The translations under genes and the position numbers were made by a program. From assembly GCF_001523745.2 (NCBI RefSeq), contig NZ_CP013386.1, positions 2,046,001 to 2,110,000 of the forward strand: a DNA stretch of 64,000 bases. Direction: 5' to 3'. Numbering within the stretch: the first letter of the stretch is position 1; the number at the start of each line of letters is the position of its first letter. This stretch comes from Burkholderia mayonis (GTDB lineage: Bacteria; Pseudomonadota; Gammaproteobacteria; Burkholderiales; Burkholderiaceae). Positions 47,863-58,529 of the stretch are shown here, in pieces. The notes under the pieces are model-generated. The model ran no database searches. It was given only the letters and a program-made list of their open reading frames with translations, and had not been told where the DNA came from.

Positions 47863-47992
47863 GGCCCGCCTCCGCCGTCGGTTTGATTGCATCCTAGCAC
47901 TTTCACAAGTGCTGGGAAGAACGGCGAAGCCGGTGCCCGGCCGGCGCGAGAGACCGCCCCTCGCCGGCGACACGTTCAACGCAACCGCCCGC

Positions 47993-48208
47993 TCACAGGC
48001 GCGCGATCGACACTTCCGTCGACTTGACGAGCGCCACCACCTCGGCGCCGACCTTCAGCTCCAGTTCGTCGATCGAGCGCGTCGTGATGACCGACGTGAC
48101 GATGCCGAACGGCGTGTCGACGTCGACCTCGGACACGACGGGCCCGCGGATGATCTCTTTCACCTTGCCTCGAAATTGATTGCGTACGTTGATTGCCGTG
48201 ATGCTCAT
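47993..48208 (-). CDS. Molybdenum-pterin-binding protein (Mop/TOBE), SsuF-like
   Basis: 71 residues made of one Mop domain: MSITAINVRNQFRGKVKEII and STEVSIARL are typical of small molybdate-binding molbindins. In Pseudomonas putida ssuF, a protein of this type, closes the sulfonate operon, and here too it follows ssuB. The role in sulfonate use is not understood. Confidence 0.9.
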   Translation of the reverse strand: MSITAINVRNQFRGKVKEIIRGPVVSEVDVDTPFGIVTSVITTRSIDELELKVGAEVVALVKSTEVSIARL

Positions 48209-48289
48209 CGGGTATTCGCTCCGAATGGTTCGTCTGATTGATCGATGCGATCGGTCCGATCGCGTGGGCCGCGCCTCGGCGCACGCCCG

Positions 48290-49309
48290 TCATACCGCCC
48301 AGCGCAGCCCGCCCGCCGCCGTCGCTCGACCACGCATGCCGCCCTGATTCGCCGCGGCCGGCGCCGCACCCGCCGCATCCGCGCCCGTCAGCACGCGTTG
48401 CAGCACACGATCCTCGAGCGCGGCGAACGCCGCCGACGCGCGCGCGCGCGGCCGGTCGAGCGGCACCGGTTGATCGAACGCGATCCTGCCCGCCTCGATG
48501 AGCAGGATCCGGTCGGCAAGCGCGACCGCTTCCTGCACATCGTGCGTGACGAGCAGCGCGGTGAATCGGTGCTCACGCCACAGGCGCTCGATCAGCGCAT
48601 GCATCTCGATGCGCGTGAGCGCATCGAGCGCGCCGAGCGGCTCATCGAGCAGCAGTAGCTGCGGCCGGTGAACGAGCGCCCGCGCAAGCGCGACGCGCTG
48701 CCGCTGGCCGCCCGACAGCTGCGCGGGCCAGTCGTTCGCGCGCGCGAGCAGCCCGACTTCGTCGAGCACCGCGCGCGCATCGTCCTTCGCGCGCCGCCCG
48801 AGACCGAGCATCACGTTCTGCAGCACGGTCTTCCACGGCAACAGGCGCGCGTCCTGATACATGATCCGCGTGTCGAGCGCCCCGCCGCCTTCGCCTTCGC
48901 CTTCGCCGTCGCCGCGCTTGACGAGCGCGCCGGCGCTCGGCGTCTCGAGCTCCGCGACGAGCCGCAGCAGCGTGGACTTGCCGCAGCCGCTTCGGCCGAC
49001 GATCGCGACGAAGCTGCCGCGCTCGATCGACAGATTGACGTCGGCGAGCACGGTCCGCTCGCCGTAGCGCTTGCTCACGCGCCGCAGGCGCACCGAAGCG
49101 TCTTCGGCGGCGTCGCGAGCGTCGTCGCCGCGCGGCGCGCGGCGCAGTTCGCCGCCCGACGCGAACGGCAGCACGTGCGCGCCGCCATCGCGCTCGAGCA
49201 CTGCGGCGTCCTGCGCGTCGCCGTCCGTGGTGCGCGGCTGCGCGAGCTCGGCTTCGAGATCCGCGCCCGCGATCGGGCCGTAGGTGGCGGCCAACGTGGT
49301 TCCAGTCAT
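48290..49309 (-). CDS. ssuB: Sulfonate ABC transporter ATPase SsuB
   Basis: 339 residues. The first 80 residues are an unusual leader ([20 protein letters not shown]). Then an ABC ATPase with Walker [15 protein letters not shown], signature [16 protein letters not shown] and Walker [17 protein letters not shown] Gly/Glu repeat ([11 protein letters not shown]) sits between Walker A and the Q loop, encoded by a six-base repeat. It overlaps ssuC by four bases. The partner permease is ssuC. Confidence 0.92.
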   Translation of the reverse strand: MTGTTLAATYGPIAGADLEAELAQPRTTDGDAQDAAVLERDGGAHVLPFASGGELRRAPRGDDARDAAEDASVRLRRVSKRYGERTVLADVNLSIERGSFVAIVGRSGCGKSTLLRLVAELETPSAGALVKRGDGEGEGEGGGALDTRIMYQDARLLPWKTVLQNVMLGLGRRAKDDARAVLDEVGLLARANDWPAQLSGGQRQRVALARALVHRPQLLLLDEPLGALDALTRIEMHALIERLWREHRFTALLVTHDVQEAVALADRILLIEAGRIAFDQPVPLDRPRARASAAFAALEDRVLQRVLTGADAAGAAPAAANQGGMRGRATAAGGLRWAV

Positions 49310-50118
49310 GCCTGGGCTCCCGGTTGATACGCGGGGTGCCAGCGCAGTGTCGCACGCTCGAGCCACTTCGCGAGCACGTCGGCGAGCTTGCCGAGTGCCG
49401 CGTACAGCAGGATGCCGACCACCACCACGTCGGTTTGCAAGAATTCGCGCGCGTTCATCGTCATGTAGCCGATGCCCGATTGCGCGGAGATCGTTTCGGC
49501 GACGATCAGCATCACCCACATCAGCCCGAGCGCGAACCGCACGCCGACGAGAATCGACGGCAGCGCGCCCGGCAGGATCACGTCGCGATAGAGCGCGAAG
49601 CCCTTCACGCCATAGCTCCTCGCCATCTCGACGAGGCCCGCGTCGACCGACCGGATCCCGTGATACGTGTTGATGTAGATCGGAAAGAACACGCCGAGCG
49701 CGACGAGGAACAGCTTTGCCTTCTCGTCGATGCCGAACCACAGGATCACGAGCGGGATCATCGCGAGCGCCGGGATGTTGCGGATCATCTGGATCGTCGA
49801 ATCGAGCGCGACTTCGGCCGTCTTCGAGAGTCCCGTCGCGAGGCCGAGCGCGAGCCCGACGCCCCCGCCAATCACAAAGCCGACGAGCGCGCGCCACGTG
49901 CTGACCTTCACATTCGCCCACATGTCGCCCGATTCGACGAGCGCCCACGCGGCGCGCACGACGGCGAGCGGCTCGGGCAGCACGCGGTTCGACAGCGCGC
50001 CCGAGCGCGCGCCGAGTTCCCACGCGAGCACAAGCACGAGCGGCACGAGCCACGGCGCGATCGCGCGCGCGGCCTGGCCGGCGCGGCGGACCGCGAAGCT
50101 GGAGCGCTTCGTTGTCAT
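49306..50118 (-). CDS. ssuC: Sulfonate ABC transporter permease SsuC
   Basis: 270 residues, six membrane helices, with the EAA-type loop [25 protein letters not shown] that contacts the ATPase. ATG 50118 is preceded by GGAGG eight bases upstream; another ATG at 50133 lacks a ribosome site. It starts 17 bp after ssuD and is translationally coupled to ssuB. Confidence 0.94.
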   Translation of the reverse strand: MTTKRSSFAVRRAGQAARAIAPWLVPLVLVLAWELGARSGALSNRVLPEPLAVVRAAWALVESGDMWANVKVSTWRALVGFVIGGGVGLALGLATGLSKTAEVALDSTIQMIRNIPALAMIPLVILWFGIDEKAKLFLVALGVFFPIYINTYHGIRSVDAGLVEMARSYGVKGFALYRDVILPGALPSILVGVRFALGLMWVMLIVAETISAQSGIGYMTMNAREFLQTDVVVVGILLYAALGKLADVLAKWLERATLRWHPAYQPGAQA

Positions 50119-50135
50119 GTCGATGTCCTCCATGC

Positions 50136-51293
50136 TCAGCTCTGGCTCGCCTTCGGCAGATACTGATTGCCGACGACTTCGCCGAACGGCCCCGACAGCG
50201 GCCCCGCGCGGCGCGCGTTGCCGCCGCCCTTGACGAGCGGGAACACGAGCTCGGCGAAGCGGTACGACTCTTCGAGGTGCGGATAGCCGGACAGGATGAA
50301 CGTCTCGATGCCGAGCGCTGCGTATTCGCGCATCCGCGCGGCGACTTGTTCTGGATTCCCAACGAGTGCCGTGCCCGCACCGCCGCGCACGAGGCCGACG
50401 CCCGCCCACAGGTTCGGATAGATCTCGAGCTCCTGGCGCGAGCCGCGCTTGCCGCCGTGCAGCGCGGCCATCCGGCGCTGTCCTTCGGAATCCATCTTCG
50501 CGAACGCCTGCTGCGCGCGTGCGATCGTGTCGTCGTCGAGCCGGCTGATGAGGCGTTCGGCATCGCGCCACGCTTCTTCCTCGGTCTCGCGCACGATCAC
50601 GTGCAAGCGGATCCCGAACTTGATCTTGCGGCCGCGTTCGGCCGCGCGCGCGCGGATGTCGGCGATCTTTTTCTCGACCGCCGCGGGCGGCTCGCCCCAG
50701 GTCAGGTAGGTATCGATGTGATCGGCCGCGATCGCATGCGCGGCGGGCGACGAGCCGCCGAACCACAGCGGCGGATGCGGATGCTGGACGGGCGGATAGA
50801 GCAGCTTGCCGCCCTTCGCCTGCAGATGCTCGCCGTCGAATTCGACGCTGCCGTTCTCGTGTGATTCGGCGAGCAGCTTGCGCCAGATGTGCAGGAAATC
50901 GTCGGTGATCGCGTAGCGCGTGTCGTGATCGGCGAAGAGGCCGTCGCCCTCGAGCTCGGCCGAATCGCCGCCCGTCACGACGTTGATGAGGAGACGCCCG
51001 CCGGAGAGCCGGTCGAACGTCGACGCCATCCGCGCGGACAGCCCCGGCGACGACAGCCCCGGCCGGATCGCGACGAGGAACTTCAGCCGCTTCGTCGCCG
51101 GAATGAGGCTCGACGCGACGACCCACGCATCCTCGCACGAGCGGCCCGTCGGCAGCAGCACGCCGTCGTAGCCGAGCGTGTCGGCCGCGACGGCGACCTG
51201 CCGGAAGTAGTCGTAGTCCGCGGCGCGCGCGCCCTCGGACGTGCCGAGATAGCGGCTGTCGCCGTGCGTGGGGATGAACCAAAACACATTCAT
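50136..51293 (-). CDS. ssuD: Alkanesulfonate monooxygenase SsuD (FMNH2-dependent)
   Basis: 385 residues of the bacterial luciferase-like family; [42 protein letters not shown] and [17 protein letters not shown] are SsuD hallmarks. It cleaves C1-C14 alkanesulfonates to sulfite and aldehyde, using FMNH2 from SsuE. SsuE (FMN reductase) and the binding protein SsuA are not in this window. Confidence 0.95.
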   Translation of the reverse strand: MNVFWFIPTHGDSRYLGTSEGARAADYDYFRQVAVAADTLGYDGVLLPTGRSCEDAWVVASSLIPATKRLKFLVAIRPGLSSPGLSARMASTFDRLSGGRLLINVVTGGDSAELEGDGLFADHDTRYAITDDFLHIWRKLLAESHENGSVEFDGEHLQAKGGKLLYPPVQHPHPPLWFGGSSPAAHAIAADHIDTYLTWGEPPAAVEKKIADIRARAAERGRKIKFGIRLHVIVRETEEEAWRDAERLISRLDDDTIARAQQAFAKMDSEGQRRMAALHGGKRGSRQELEIYPNLWAGVGLVRGGAGTALVGNPEQVAARMREYAALGIETFILSGYPHLEESYRFAELVFPLVKGGGNARRAGPLSGPFGEVVGNQYLPKASQS

Positions 51294-51644
51294 GCGATGC
51301 TCCTGCCTGACTGATCGTGCAAAAAAATGGGCGACGGCGACGCGACGATGCGCGATCGGACGCGGCACGCGCGACGCTCGCGGATGAGTTGGGGAACACA
51401 TGCCGCAGCGGATCGAGCGGCGTGCGCGCGCTTTCGCGCGGTGGGCGGCTTGGCCGTCTCTGGGAAATCAGTCTAGGGAGCGCGGTTTCGTATAGGAACG
51501 ATTTTTTTGAGCTTAAGTTTTCCGCTTTCGTGCTTTGCGTGCTGCTGCAGCGAATATGAACGCACGGGCCCCTATAATGTCGCACCAAGTCCCTGACAAC
51601 CCGGCGCGCGCCGCACGGTGCCGCGCCCTCACGTGGCGCTCTCG
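51294..51644. other. Divergent spacer upstream of ssuD (351 bp)
   Basis: Holds the ssu promoter on the minus strand: TTCCTATACGAAA at about 51494-51506 with a T-rich run next to it. On the plus side TATAAT at 51573-51578 serves the small membrane protein gene. No ssuA/ssuE gene. Confidence 0.5.
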
Positions 51645-52076
51645 ATGCAGAAAGTGATCCTGCCGTTTCTGTCCGGTTTCCTCGCCGCTCTCTTCTTCCG
51701 TGAGGCGACGCTCGCGCTTTTGCATACGGCGGGCCTCATCGAGGCGACGGGCTTCTCGACCGCACCGTTCGCACCGCTCGGCATTCCTGAATTCGTCGCG
51801 AACGCGATCATGAGCGCGTGCTGGGCGATCCTGATGGCGTGGCTGCTGCGCGTGTCGCCCGAGCGCGCGGCGCCATGGGTGCCGTCGCTCGTGTTCGGCG
51901 GCATCGTGCTCACCGCCGCGCGCGTGTTCGCGATCGATCCGCTGCGCGGCATCTGGCCCGCCGGCAACATGCTGCCGCCGCTCGTCGTCGGCTTCGTCGC
52001 GAACGCGATCTGGGGCTGGGGCGCGCTCGTGTTCATGCGCGCGTTCATGTCGGACGACGGCGGCGGCGACGCGTGA
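51645..52076 (+). CDS. Small membrane protein of unknown function
   Basis: 143 residues with about four hydrophobic helices (ILPFLSGFLAALFFREATLA; EFVANAIMSACWAILMAWLL). ATG 51645 (MQKVILPFLSG) is chosen over an upstream start. Not a family I can name. Confidence 0.75.
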   Translation: MQKVILPFLSGFLAALFFREATLALLHTAGLIEATGFSTAPFAPLGIPEFVANAIMSACWAILMAWLLRVSPERAAPWVPSLVFGGIVLTAARVFAIDPLRGIWPAGNMLPPLVVGFVANAIWGWGALVFMRAFMSDDGGGDA

Positions 52077-52448
52077 GCGTCGCCCGTCGGGCTCGGCGTT
52101 CCATCGTCGTCACCGGGGCGTGACGCGAGCGTCGTTCATCGGATGATCGTGCGGTCGTCGGCGCAGATCGGCGCAGTCGCCGACGAATCGACGTTCCGGC
52201 ATCGCGTCGTCAGGTTATCGCCCTATCGTTCGGTCTTCGTTCGGTCTTCGTTCGGTTATTGTCCGGACCGATCGTCCGAGCGCTGGTCGCAAGCCGATCC
52301 GGCACCGGCCGTCGATCGCGCGACGTCGTACGACACGCCGCGCTCCCCGCCTGCTGATATGATGCGAAGCCCGCCTCCCGGCGACGAACGAGCACGGCGG
52401 GCGCGTCGTCCGCCCACGCTCACGCCCCCCCCTACGCGCGCCGTGACG
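52077..52448. other. Spacer with an 11-bp tandem repeat (372 bp)
   Basis: Convergent gene ends. Two full and one partial copies of CGTTCGGTCTT occur at 52227-52257. No gene seen. Confidence 0.5.
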
Positions 52449-53594
52449 TCATCGGTCGCGCAAACCCATGAGCGGATGCTCGTCCGCGCGCCACGGGCTC
52501 TCGAACATCTTCGCGACTGCATCCGCGGTCACGTCCGGAATCGTCGGATAACGCCACTTCGGCGCATGATCCTTGTCGACGATCACCGCACGCACGCCCT
52601 CGATCACGTCGCCGCACGCGAACGTCGAGCGCGTCAAGTCGAGGTCGCGCCGCAGGCAATCGGCCATCGTCGCGCCGCGTGCGCGCTCGACGACTTCGAG
52701 CGACACCGCCATCGACAGCGGCGACAGCGAACCGCCGCGCATCGCATCGCGCGCCTTATCAACCCACGCGGCGCGCACGGCGTCGTCGCGCTCGGTGTCG
52801 AGCGACGCGGCGATCGCGGCGACGTCGGCGCGCGCGAAATGCTTGTCGATCGACGCACGCGCGGCCGCGAGCGCCGACGCGTCCGGCGCGGGCGTCACCG
52901 CGTGCCGCGCGGCCTCGGCTGCGACGCGCGCCGTCACCGCCGCGCCGTCGTCGAAGCGCTCGGCGCGCAACGCGTCGAGCAGCGCGGGCAGCGCCGCATC
53001 CGGCAGATACGCGTCGGCGAGCCCCGCGTACAGCGCGCCCGCCGCGTCTAGCGTCGCGCCCGTGACGGCGAGATAACGGCCGAGCGCGCCCGGCGTGCGC
53101 GCGAGGAACCAGCTCATGCCGACGTCCGGAAAGAGTCCGATGCGCGTTTCCGGCATCGCCATCTTCGTCGAATCGGTCACGACGCGCAGCCCGCCCGTGC
53201 GCTTCGCCGCCTGCGAGATGCCCATCCCGCCGCCCATCACGACGCCGTGCATCAGCGCGATGTACGGCTTCGGATACGTGAAGATCGCGTGATTCAGCGA
53301 ATACTCTTCGATGAAGAACGTGTCGATCGACGCTTGATCGTCGCGCCGGTGCGCATCGTAGAAGAAGCGCACGTCACCGCCCGCGCAGAACGCACGCGGA
53401 TGCGGGCTGTGGATCACCACCGCGAACACGTCGGGATCGTCACGCCACGCGTCGAGCGCGCGGTGCAGTGCGCGGATCATCTCGGTCGACAGCGCGTTGA
53501 GCGCCTGCGGACGGTTCAGTTCGAGAAAGCCGATGTGGTTCGCGACATGTGCTCGGACGTCGGCCTGCGGAGAATCGTTATGGGCAGCGTTCAT
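52449..53594 (-). CDS. Enoyl-CoA hydratase/isomerase family, 3-hydroxyisobutyryl-CoA hydrolase-like
   Basis: 381 residues of the crotonase fold. The oxyanion-hole segments are FCAGGDVRFFYDAHRRDD and GVVMGGGMGISQAAK, and the catalytic-Glu region is MPETRIGLFPDVGMSWFLAR, which together with the longer C-terminus point to HIBYL-CoA hydrolase of valine degradation. No valine-pathway partner is adjacent, so the substrate is inferred from family only. Confidence 0.85.
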   Translation of the reverse strand: MNAAHNDSPQADVRAHVANHIGFLELNRPQALNALSTEMIRALHRALDAWRDDPDVFAVVIHSPHPRAFCAGGDVRFFYDAHRRDDQASIDTFFIEEYSLNHAIFTYPKPYIALMHGVVMGGGMGISQAAKRTGGLRVVTDSTKMAMPETRIGLFPDVGMSWFLARTPGALGRYLAVTGATLDAAGALYAGLADAYLPDAALPALLDALRAERFDDGAAVTARVAAEAARHAVTPAPDASALAAARASIDKHFARADVAAIAASLDTERDDAVRAAWVDKARDAMRGGSLSPLSMAVSLEVVERARGATMADCLRRDLDLTRSTFACGDVIEGVRAVIVDKDHAPKWRYPTIPDVTADAVAKMFESPWRADEHPLMGLRDR

Positions 53595-53627
53595 GGCAAT
53601 GGAAAATGAAGTGAGCGGGCGCGACCG

Positions 53628-53966
53628 TCAATGCGCCTGCATCTTCGAAAAGAGATTGAGCACCGCGACGCCCGATACGATGAGCGCGAGCCCGACGACC
53701 GCGGGCCAGTCCGGCACCTGCCGATAGAGAACGACCGCGACGAGCGTGATGAGCACGATGCCCGCGCCCGACCAGATCGCGTACACGATGCCGACGGGCA
53801 TGCTCTTCAGCGTCAGCGACAGGCAATAGAACGCGGTGCCGTAGCCGACGGCGACGACGAGCGTCGGCCAGAGCCGCGTGAAGCCTTCGGCCGCGCGCAG
53901 CGCCGACGTGCCGATCACCTCGGCGACGATCGCGATCGCGAGCCATGCGTAACCTGGTAGTTGCAT
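53628..53966 (-). CDS. SMR family multidrug efflux protein
   Basis: 112 residues with four membrane helices; WLAIAIVAEVIGTSALRAAEGF contains the essential Glu of helix 1, and YAIWSGAGIVLI the conserved helix-3 WSGAG. This is EmrE/SugE-type. ATG 53966 (MQLPGYAWLAIA) is chosen. It starts four bases before the UPF0303 gene's stop, on the same strand. Confidence 0.92.
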   Translation of the reverse strand: MQLPGYAWLAIAIVAEVIGTSALRAAEGFTRLWPTLVVAVGYGTAFYCLSLTLKSMPVGIVYAIWSGAGIVLITLVAVVLYRQVPDWPAVVGLALIVSGVAVLNLFSKMQAH

Positions 53967-53970
53967 CGCG

Positions 53971-54468
53971 TCAGTTCCTAGCGAGTGCAAGCGCGTCGTA
54001 CGCGTGGCCGAGTTGCGCGCACAGCGCCTCGACGACGAGTTCGTGGTCGCCGCGCTGCGGCAGCCCCGACACGGTGACCGAGCCGATCACGCCCGCCCCC
54101 GCGACCGTCAGCGGAAACGCGCCGCCATGCGACGCGTATTCGGCGACGGGGAGCCCGTGCTTGTCAGCAAGCGTCGCGCCCGTCTGCTGCATCCGCAGGC
54201 CGACCGCATACGAACTGCGCCGGAAATGCGCGACGACGTTGCCTTTGCGGCGCGCCCAGTCGACGTTGTCGGGCGACGCGCCGTCGAGCAGCGCGAAGAA
54301 GAGCGGCTGGCCGAACGTGCGCACGTCGATCGCGACCGCGTGGCCGCGCGCGAGTGCGAGTTCGCGCAGCTGCGAGCCGAGCGCCCACGCGCGTGCGGCG
54401 TCGAACTGCGGGAACACGAGGGTCTTTTCCTGTACGGCGATCGACTGCAGATCGAGAGCAATGTCCAT
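53971..54468 (-). CDS. UPF0303 family protein (heme-degrading-domain-like)
   Basis: 165 residues starting [36 protein letters not shown] and [20 protein letters not shown] are signature segments of UPF0303, related to the HbpS/GlcG fold. Function unknown. Forms a two-gene unit with the SMR pump. Confidence 0.88.
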   Translation of the reverse strand: MDIALDLQSIAVQEKTLVFPQFDAARAWALGSQLRELALARGHAVAIDVRTFGQPLFFALLDGASPDNVDWARRKGNVVAHFRRSSYAVGLRMQQTGATLADKHGLPVAEYASHGGAFPLTVAGAGVIGSVTVSGLPQRGDHELVVEALCAQLGHAYDALALARN

Positions 54469-54641
54469 GAAGCGTGTGTGCGAACGATGGCGAAAATACG
54501 GAAAGGGAATGGCCGCTCGCATCGGACGGCAGGCGCACTGCGCGGCCCGTGCGACGCGGCCGACGAGATCGCCCGATTCTAGCGCAGCACCGCCTTCGAA
54601 CCGTTCGAGCACGGCGGCGAATAGAAATCGTCGGCAAGGTG

Positions 54642-54670
54642 TTGCAATTCTTCGGGCAACTCCTTATAAT
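54642..54670 (+). promoter_or_regulatory. Promoter of initiator tRNA
   Basis: TTGCAA (54642-54647) and TATAAT (54665-54670) with a 17-bp spacer, 16 bp before the tRNA. The same -35 hexamer precedes tRNA-His. Confidence 0.88.
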
Positions 54671-54685
54671 TTCGTTTTCGACGGA

Positions 54686-54762
<77 letters not shown>

Positions 54763-54835
54763 AGCCAGATTTCGCAAGCAGCGCTCAACGCGCACGAGCA
54801 TGCGAAAACGGATGAATCCACGTCGAAATCGATCA

Positions 54836-54872
54836 GAAAGCCCGCCCTCCACGGTGGGCTTTTTGCTTTTTC
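54836..54872 (+). terminator. Terminator after tRNA-fMet
   Basis: AAAGCCCGCC..GGTGGGCTTTTTG: a seven-base-pair stem plus T tract about 75 bp beyond the tRNA. Confidence 0.8.
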
Positions 54873-55104
54873 GGCGCCTGCGCAATTGCGTCGCCGATCT
54901 GCATTCGGGCGCCATCGCACATCGCCGGCGCGAAGCGTGCAAACGGAAATGCGCAAACGGAAATCGGGAAATCGCGGCGGCGCGGAACGCAGGCGACGTA
55001 CCGCGCCGCCGCGCCCGCCCGTTCGGCGTCGCGCTCGACAGCGGGCGTTCGAGAATGCCGTCGCCCGGTGATACACTCGCATCACCATTTCCCATCCCCT
55101 TCCT

Positions 55105-55650
55105 ATGAAATTCTGTTCCGTTTGCGGTCACGAAGTCATTGCGCGCATCCCGCCGGGAGACAATCGCGAGCGCTTCGTCTGCGACCATTGCGGCACGATC
55201 CACTATCAGAACCCGCGCAACGTCGTGGGCACGATCCCCGTCTGGGGCGATCAGGTGCTGCTGTGCCGGCGCGCGATCGAGCCGCGCTACGGCTACTGGA
55301 CGCTGCCCGCGGGCTTCATGGAGATGGGAGAGACGACGGCCGAAGCCGCCGCGCGAGAGACGCTCGAGGAAGCGGGCGCACGCGTCGAGGTGCAGAATCT
55401 CTTCACGCTGCTGAACGTGCCGCACGTTCATCAAGTACATTTGTTCTATCTTGCGCGCCTTGTCGATCCGTCGTTCGAGGCGGGCGAGGAAAGTCTCGAG
55501 GTGCGGCTCTTCGACGAGCCCGACATCCCGTGGGACGAGATCGCGTTCCCGACCGTCAGCCAGACGCTGCGGTTCTTCTTCGCCGACCGCGAGGCGGGCG
55601 ACTACGGCGTCCATACGGGCGACATCTTCCGCTCGCTGCGTAACGGCTAG
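55105..55650 (+). CDS. Nudix hydrolase with N-terminal zinc ribbon
   Basis: 181 residues. CSVCGHEV and CDHCGTIH form an N-terminal zinc ribbon; the Nudix box [23 protein letters not shown] follows at about residues 70-92. The pattern recalls the NudC/YfaO-like NAD or nucleotide pyrophosphatases. It is followed by aat with an 11-bp gap, so co-transcription is likely. Confidence 0.9.
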   Translation: MKFCSVCGHEVIARIPPGDNRERFVCDHCGTIHYQNPRNVVGTIPVWGDQVLLCRRAIEPRYGYWTLPAGFMEMGETTAEAAARETLEEAGARVEVQNLFTLLNVPHVHQVHLFYLARLVDPSFEAGEESLEVRLFDEPDIPWDEIAFPTVSQTLRFFFADREAGDYGVHTGDIFRSLRNG

Positions 55651-55660
55651 GCGCGCGCGC

Positions 55661-56428
55661 ATGGTCCCCTGGCTCGGCCCCGACGATCCGTTTCCGAGCG
55701 TCGAGCGCGCGCTCGGCGCGGCGAGCGGCGCGCCCGGCCTCCTCGCCGCGAGCGCGGATCTCCTGCCGTCGCGCCTGATCGACGCGTACCGGCGCGGCAT
55801 CTTCCCGTGGTATTCGGACGGCCAACCGGTGCTGTGGTGGAGCCCCGATCCGCGGATGATCCTCGCGCCGACCGAATTCAAGATCTCGGCGACCTTCCGG
55901 AAGACGCTCAAGCGCGTGCTGCGCGAGCCGCGCTGGGAGATCCGCGTCGACTGCGACTTCGCCGGCGTGATGCGCGCGTGTGCGCAGGCGCCGCGACGCG
56001 GGCAACGCGGCACGTGGATCACCGCGGAGATCATCGACGCGTATTCGTCGCTGCACCGTGCGGGCGACGCGCACAGCATCGAAACCTGGCTCGACGGCCA
56101 GCGCGTGGGCGGCCTCTACGGCGTGTCGTTCGGCCGGATGTTCTTCGGCGAATCGATGTACGCGGACGTGAGCGATGCGTCGAAAATCGCGTTCGCAGCG
56201 CTCGTCGCCCACCTTCGCGAGCACAGGGTGGAAATGATAGACTGCCAGCAGAACACGTCACATCTGGCGTCGCTCGGCGGCCGCGAGATCGCGCGCAAGG
56301 CGTTCGTCGCGCACGTGCGCCGCGCCGTCGGCGAGCCGGCGATACCGTGGCGGTTCGACAAGACCGTCGTCGCCGGGCTGCTGGGCCATGCCGCTTCGGC
56401 GACGGCAACGGATGCATTGGATCGTTAG
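55661..56428 (+). CDS. aat: Leucyl/phenylalanyl-tRNA-protein transferase
   Basis: 255 residues. [27 protein letters not shown] and [20 protein letters not shown] are diagnostic. Aat adds Leu or Phe to N-terminal Arg/Lys of proteins so that ClpS/ClpAP degrades them. It lies 33 bp before bpt, the second N-degron transferase, so both feed one pathway. Confidence 0.96.
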   Translation: MVPWLGPDDPFPSVERALGAASGAPGLLAASADLLPSRLIDAYRRGIFPWYSDGQPVLWWSPDPRMILAPTEFKISATFRKTLKRVLREPRWEIRVDCDFAGVMRACAQAPRRGQRGTWITAEIIDAYSSLHRAGDAHSIETWLDGQRVGGLYGVSFGRMFFGESMYADVSDASKIAFAALVAHLREHRVEMIDCQQNTSHLASLGGREIARKAFVAHVRRAVGEPAIPWRFDKTVVAGLLGHAASATATDALDR

Positions 56429-56461
56429 CGCGGCAAAACATCAATACATCGAGAGCTGCCC

Positions 56462-57292
56462 ATGACTCATCCCACTGAGCTGCCGCTTTCACCGCTTTCG
56501 GCGTTGCAATTCTATGCGACGGCCCCCTACCCGTGCAGTTATCTGGACGGGCGCATCGCGCGCTCGCAAGTCGCGACGCCGAGTCATCTGATCAATTCCG
56601 ACATCTACACCGAACTCGTGAAGGCGGGCTTCCGTCGCTCCGGCGTGTTCACGTACCGCCCTTACTGCGACGGCTGCCGCGCGTGCGTGCCGGTGCGCGT
56701 GCCGGTCGACGCGTTCACGCCGAACCGCACGCAGCGGCGCATGTGGAAACGCCATCGCGCGCTCGTCGCGACCGTCTCGCCGCTCCACTACGACGAAGAG
56801 CACTACGCGCTCTACATGCGCTACCAGTCGGCGCGCCACGCAGGCGGCGGCATGGACCGCGACAGCCGCGATCAATATGAGCAATTCCTGCTGCAGAGCC
56901 GGATCAACTCGCGGCTCGTCGAGTTTCGCGATCTCGATCCGCCCGAGAACGGGGCGAGCGCGCTGCGGATGGTCAGCATGATCGACATCCTCGGCGACGG
57001 CCTGTCGTCCGTCTACACGTTCTTCGATCCGGACGAGCCGCACGCGAGCTATGGCACCTACAACATCCTCTGGCAGATCGAACAGGCGAAGAGCCTGCGC
57101 CTGCCGTACGTCTACCTCGGCTACTGGATTCGCGAGAGCCCGAAGATGGCCTACAAGGCGAACTTCCATCCGCTCGAAGGGCTCGTCGACGGCCGCTGGA
57201 AAGTGCTCGACCCGACGCTCGTGGACCTGCCGCCCGTCGATGCCGCGCTCGGACGCGCGCCGCTGCCGGGCGGCCATTCGGGCACGCGCTGA
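56462..57292 (+). CDS. bpt: Aspartate/glutamate leucyltransferase (Bpt)
   Basis: 276 residues of the ATE/Bpt family: [40 protein letters not shown], and the C-terminal [20 protein letters not shown]. Bpt transfers Leu onto N-terminal Asp/Glu, making Leu/N-degrons. Together with Aat it forms the local N-degron cluster. Confidence 0.95.
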   Translation: MTHPTELPLSPLSALQFYATAPYPCSYLDGRIARSQVATPSHLINSDIYTELVKAGFRRSGVFTYRPYCDGCRACVPVRVPVDAFTPNRTQRRMWKRHRALVATVSPLHYDEEHYALYMRYQSARHAGGGMDRDSRDQYEQFLLQSRINSRLVEFRDLDPPENGASALRMVSMIDILGDGLSSVYTFFDPDEPHASYGTYNILWQIEQAKSLRLPYVYLGYWIRESPKMAYKANFHPLEGLVDGRWKVLDPTLVDLPPVDAALGRAPLPGGHSGTR

Positions 57293-57394
57293 CGGCTTGA
57301 GCGGCGCCCACGCCGCGCCGCCCGCGGAAGGCGCGGCGGCGCTTCTCGGCTAAAATAACGGGTTGTCAATTTTCCGGCCGCCGCCGCCTCTTCC

Positions 57395-58432
57395 GTGTTT
57401 AGCTCCCTCTATCCGCTTGCCCGCGCATCCCTCTTCAAGATGGATGCGGAAGACGCCCACCATCTGACCCTGCGCATGCTCGGCGCCGCGGGCCGCACCG
57501 GCCTCGCGTGCGCGCTCGCCGCGCGCGTGCCCGATGCGCCGCGCACCGTGATGGGGCTCACGTTCCGCAACCCGGTCGGGCTCGCGGCCGGTCTCGACAA
57601 GGACGGCGCGGCGATCGACGGCCTCGCCGCGCTCGGCTTCGGCTTCATCGAGGTCGGCACGGTCACGCCGCGGGCGCAACCCGGCAACCCGCGCCCGCGG
57701 ATGTTCCGGCTGCCCGAGGCGGAGGCGCTCATCAACCGGATGGGCTTCAACAACAGCGGCGTCGACCAGTTCGTGAAGAACGTCCAGGCGGCGCGCTACC
57801 GCGACGTGCTCGGCCTGAACATCGGCAAGAACGCCGACACGCCGATCGAGCGCGCGGCCGACGACTACCTGTACTGCCTCGAGCGCGTCTACCCGTTCGC
57901 GAGCTACGTGACGATCAACATCTCGTCGCCGAACACGAAGAACCTGCGCCAGTTGCAGGGCGCGGGCGAGCTCGACGCCCTCCTCGCCGCGCTGAAGGAC
58001 AAGCAGCAGCGCCTCGCCGACCTGCACGGCAAGCTCGTGCCGCTCGCGCTGAAGATCGCACCCGATCTCGACGACGAGCAGATCAAGGAAATCGCCGCGA
58101 CGCTCTTGCGCCACAAGATCGAAGGCGTGATCGCGACCAACACGACGCTGTCGCGCGAAGCGGTGAAGGGCCTGCCGCACGCCGACGAAGCGGGCGGGCT
58201 ATCCGGGCGGCCGGTGTTCGACGCGTCGAACGCGGTGATCCGCAAGCTGCATGCGGAGCTCGGCGACGCCGTACCCATCATCGGCGTGGGCGGAATCTTC
58301 TCCGGCGAGGACGCCCGTGCGAAACTCGCGGCGGGCGCGTCGCTCGTGCAGGTGTACACGGGCTTCATCTATCGCGGCCCGGCGCTCGTCGCCGAGTGCG
58401 TGAAGGCGGTCGCTCGCGGGCGCGCGCAGTGA
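57395..58432 (+). CDS. pyrD: Dihydroorotate dehydrogenase, class 2
   Basis: 345 residues. Membrane-associated quinone-linked flavoenzyme of pyrimidine synthesis. N-terminal membrane anchor [23 protein letters not shown] site [20 protein letters not shown], catalytic Ser in [14 protein letters not shown], phosphate-binding [20 protein letters not shown]. The start codon is GTG 57395. Confidence 0.96.
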   Translation: MFSSLYPLARASLFKMDAEDAHHLTLRMLGAAGRTGLACALAARVPDAPRTVMGLTFRNPVGLAAGLDKDGAAIDGLAALGFGFIEVGTVTPRAQPGNPRPRMFRLPEAEALINRMGFNNSGVDQFVKNVQAARYRDVLGLNIGKNADTPIERAADDYLYCLERVYPFASYVTINISSPNTKNLRQLQGAGELDALLAALKDKQQRLADLHGKLVPLALKIAPDLDDEQIKEIAATLLRHKIEGVIATNTTLSREAVKGLPHADEAGGLSGRPVFDASNAVIRKLHAELGDAVPIIGVGGIFSGEDARAKLAAGASLVQVYTGFIYRGPALVAECVKAVARGRAQ

Positions 58433-58529
58433 TATAGAAATAAACAAAGGATATTTAGATATCGATTGTTATATCGCTATCATTGCGCGATCGATATCAA
58501 GGTCTCATCCCAGGCAAGGAAACAACACG

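Noticed and set aside
52143..53051. Plus-strand frame of 302 codons opposite the hydratase gene
   Set aside because: Antisense of a well-supported crotonase family gene.
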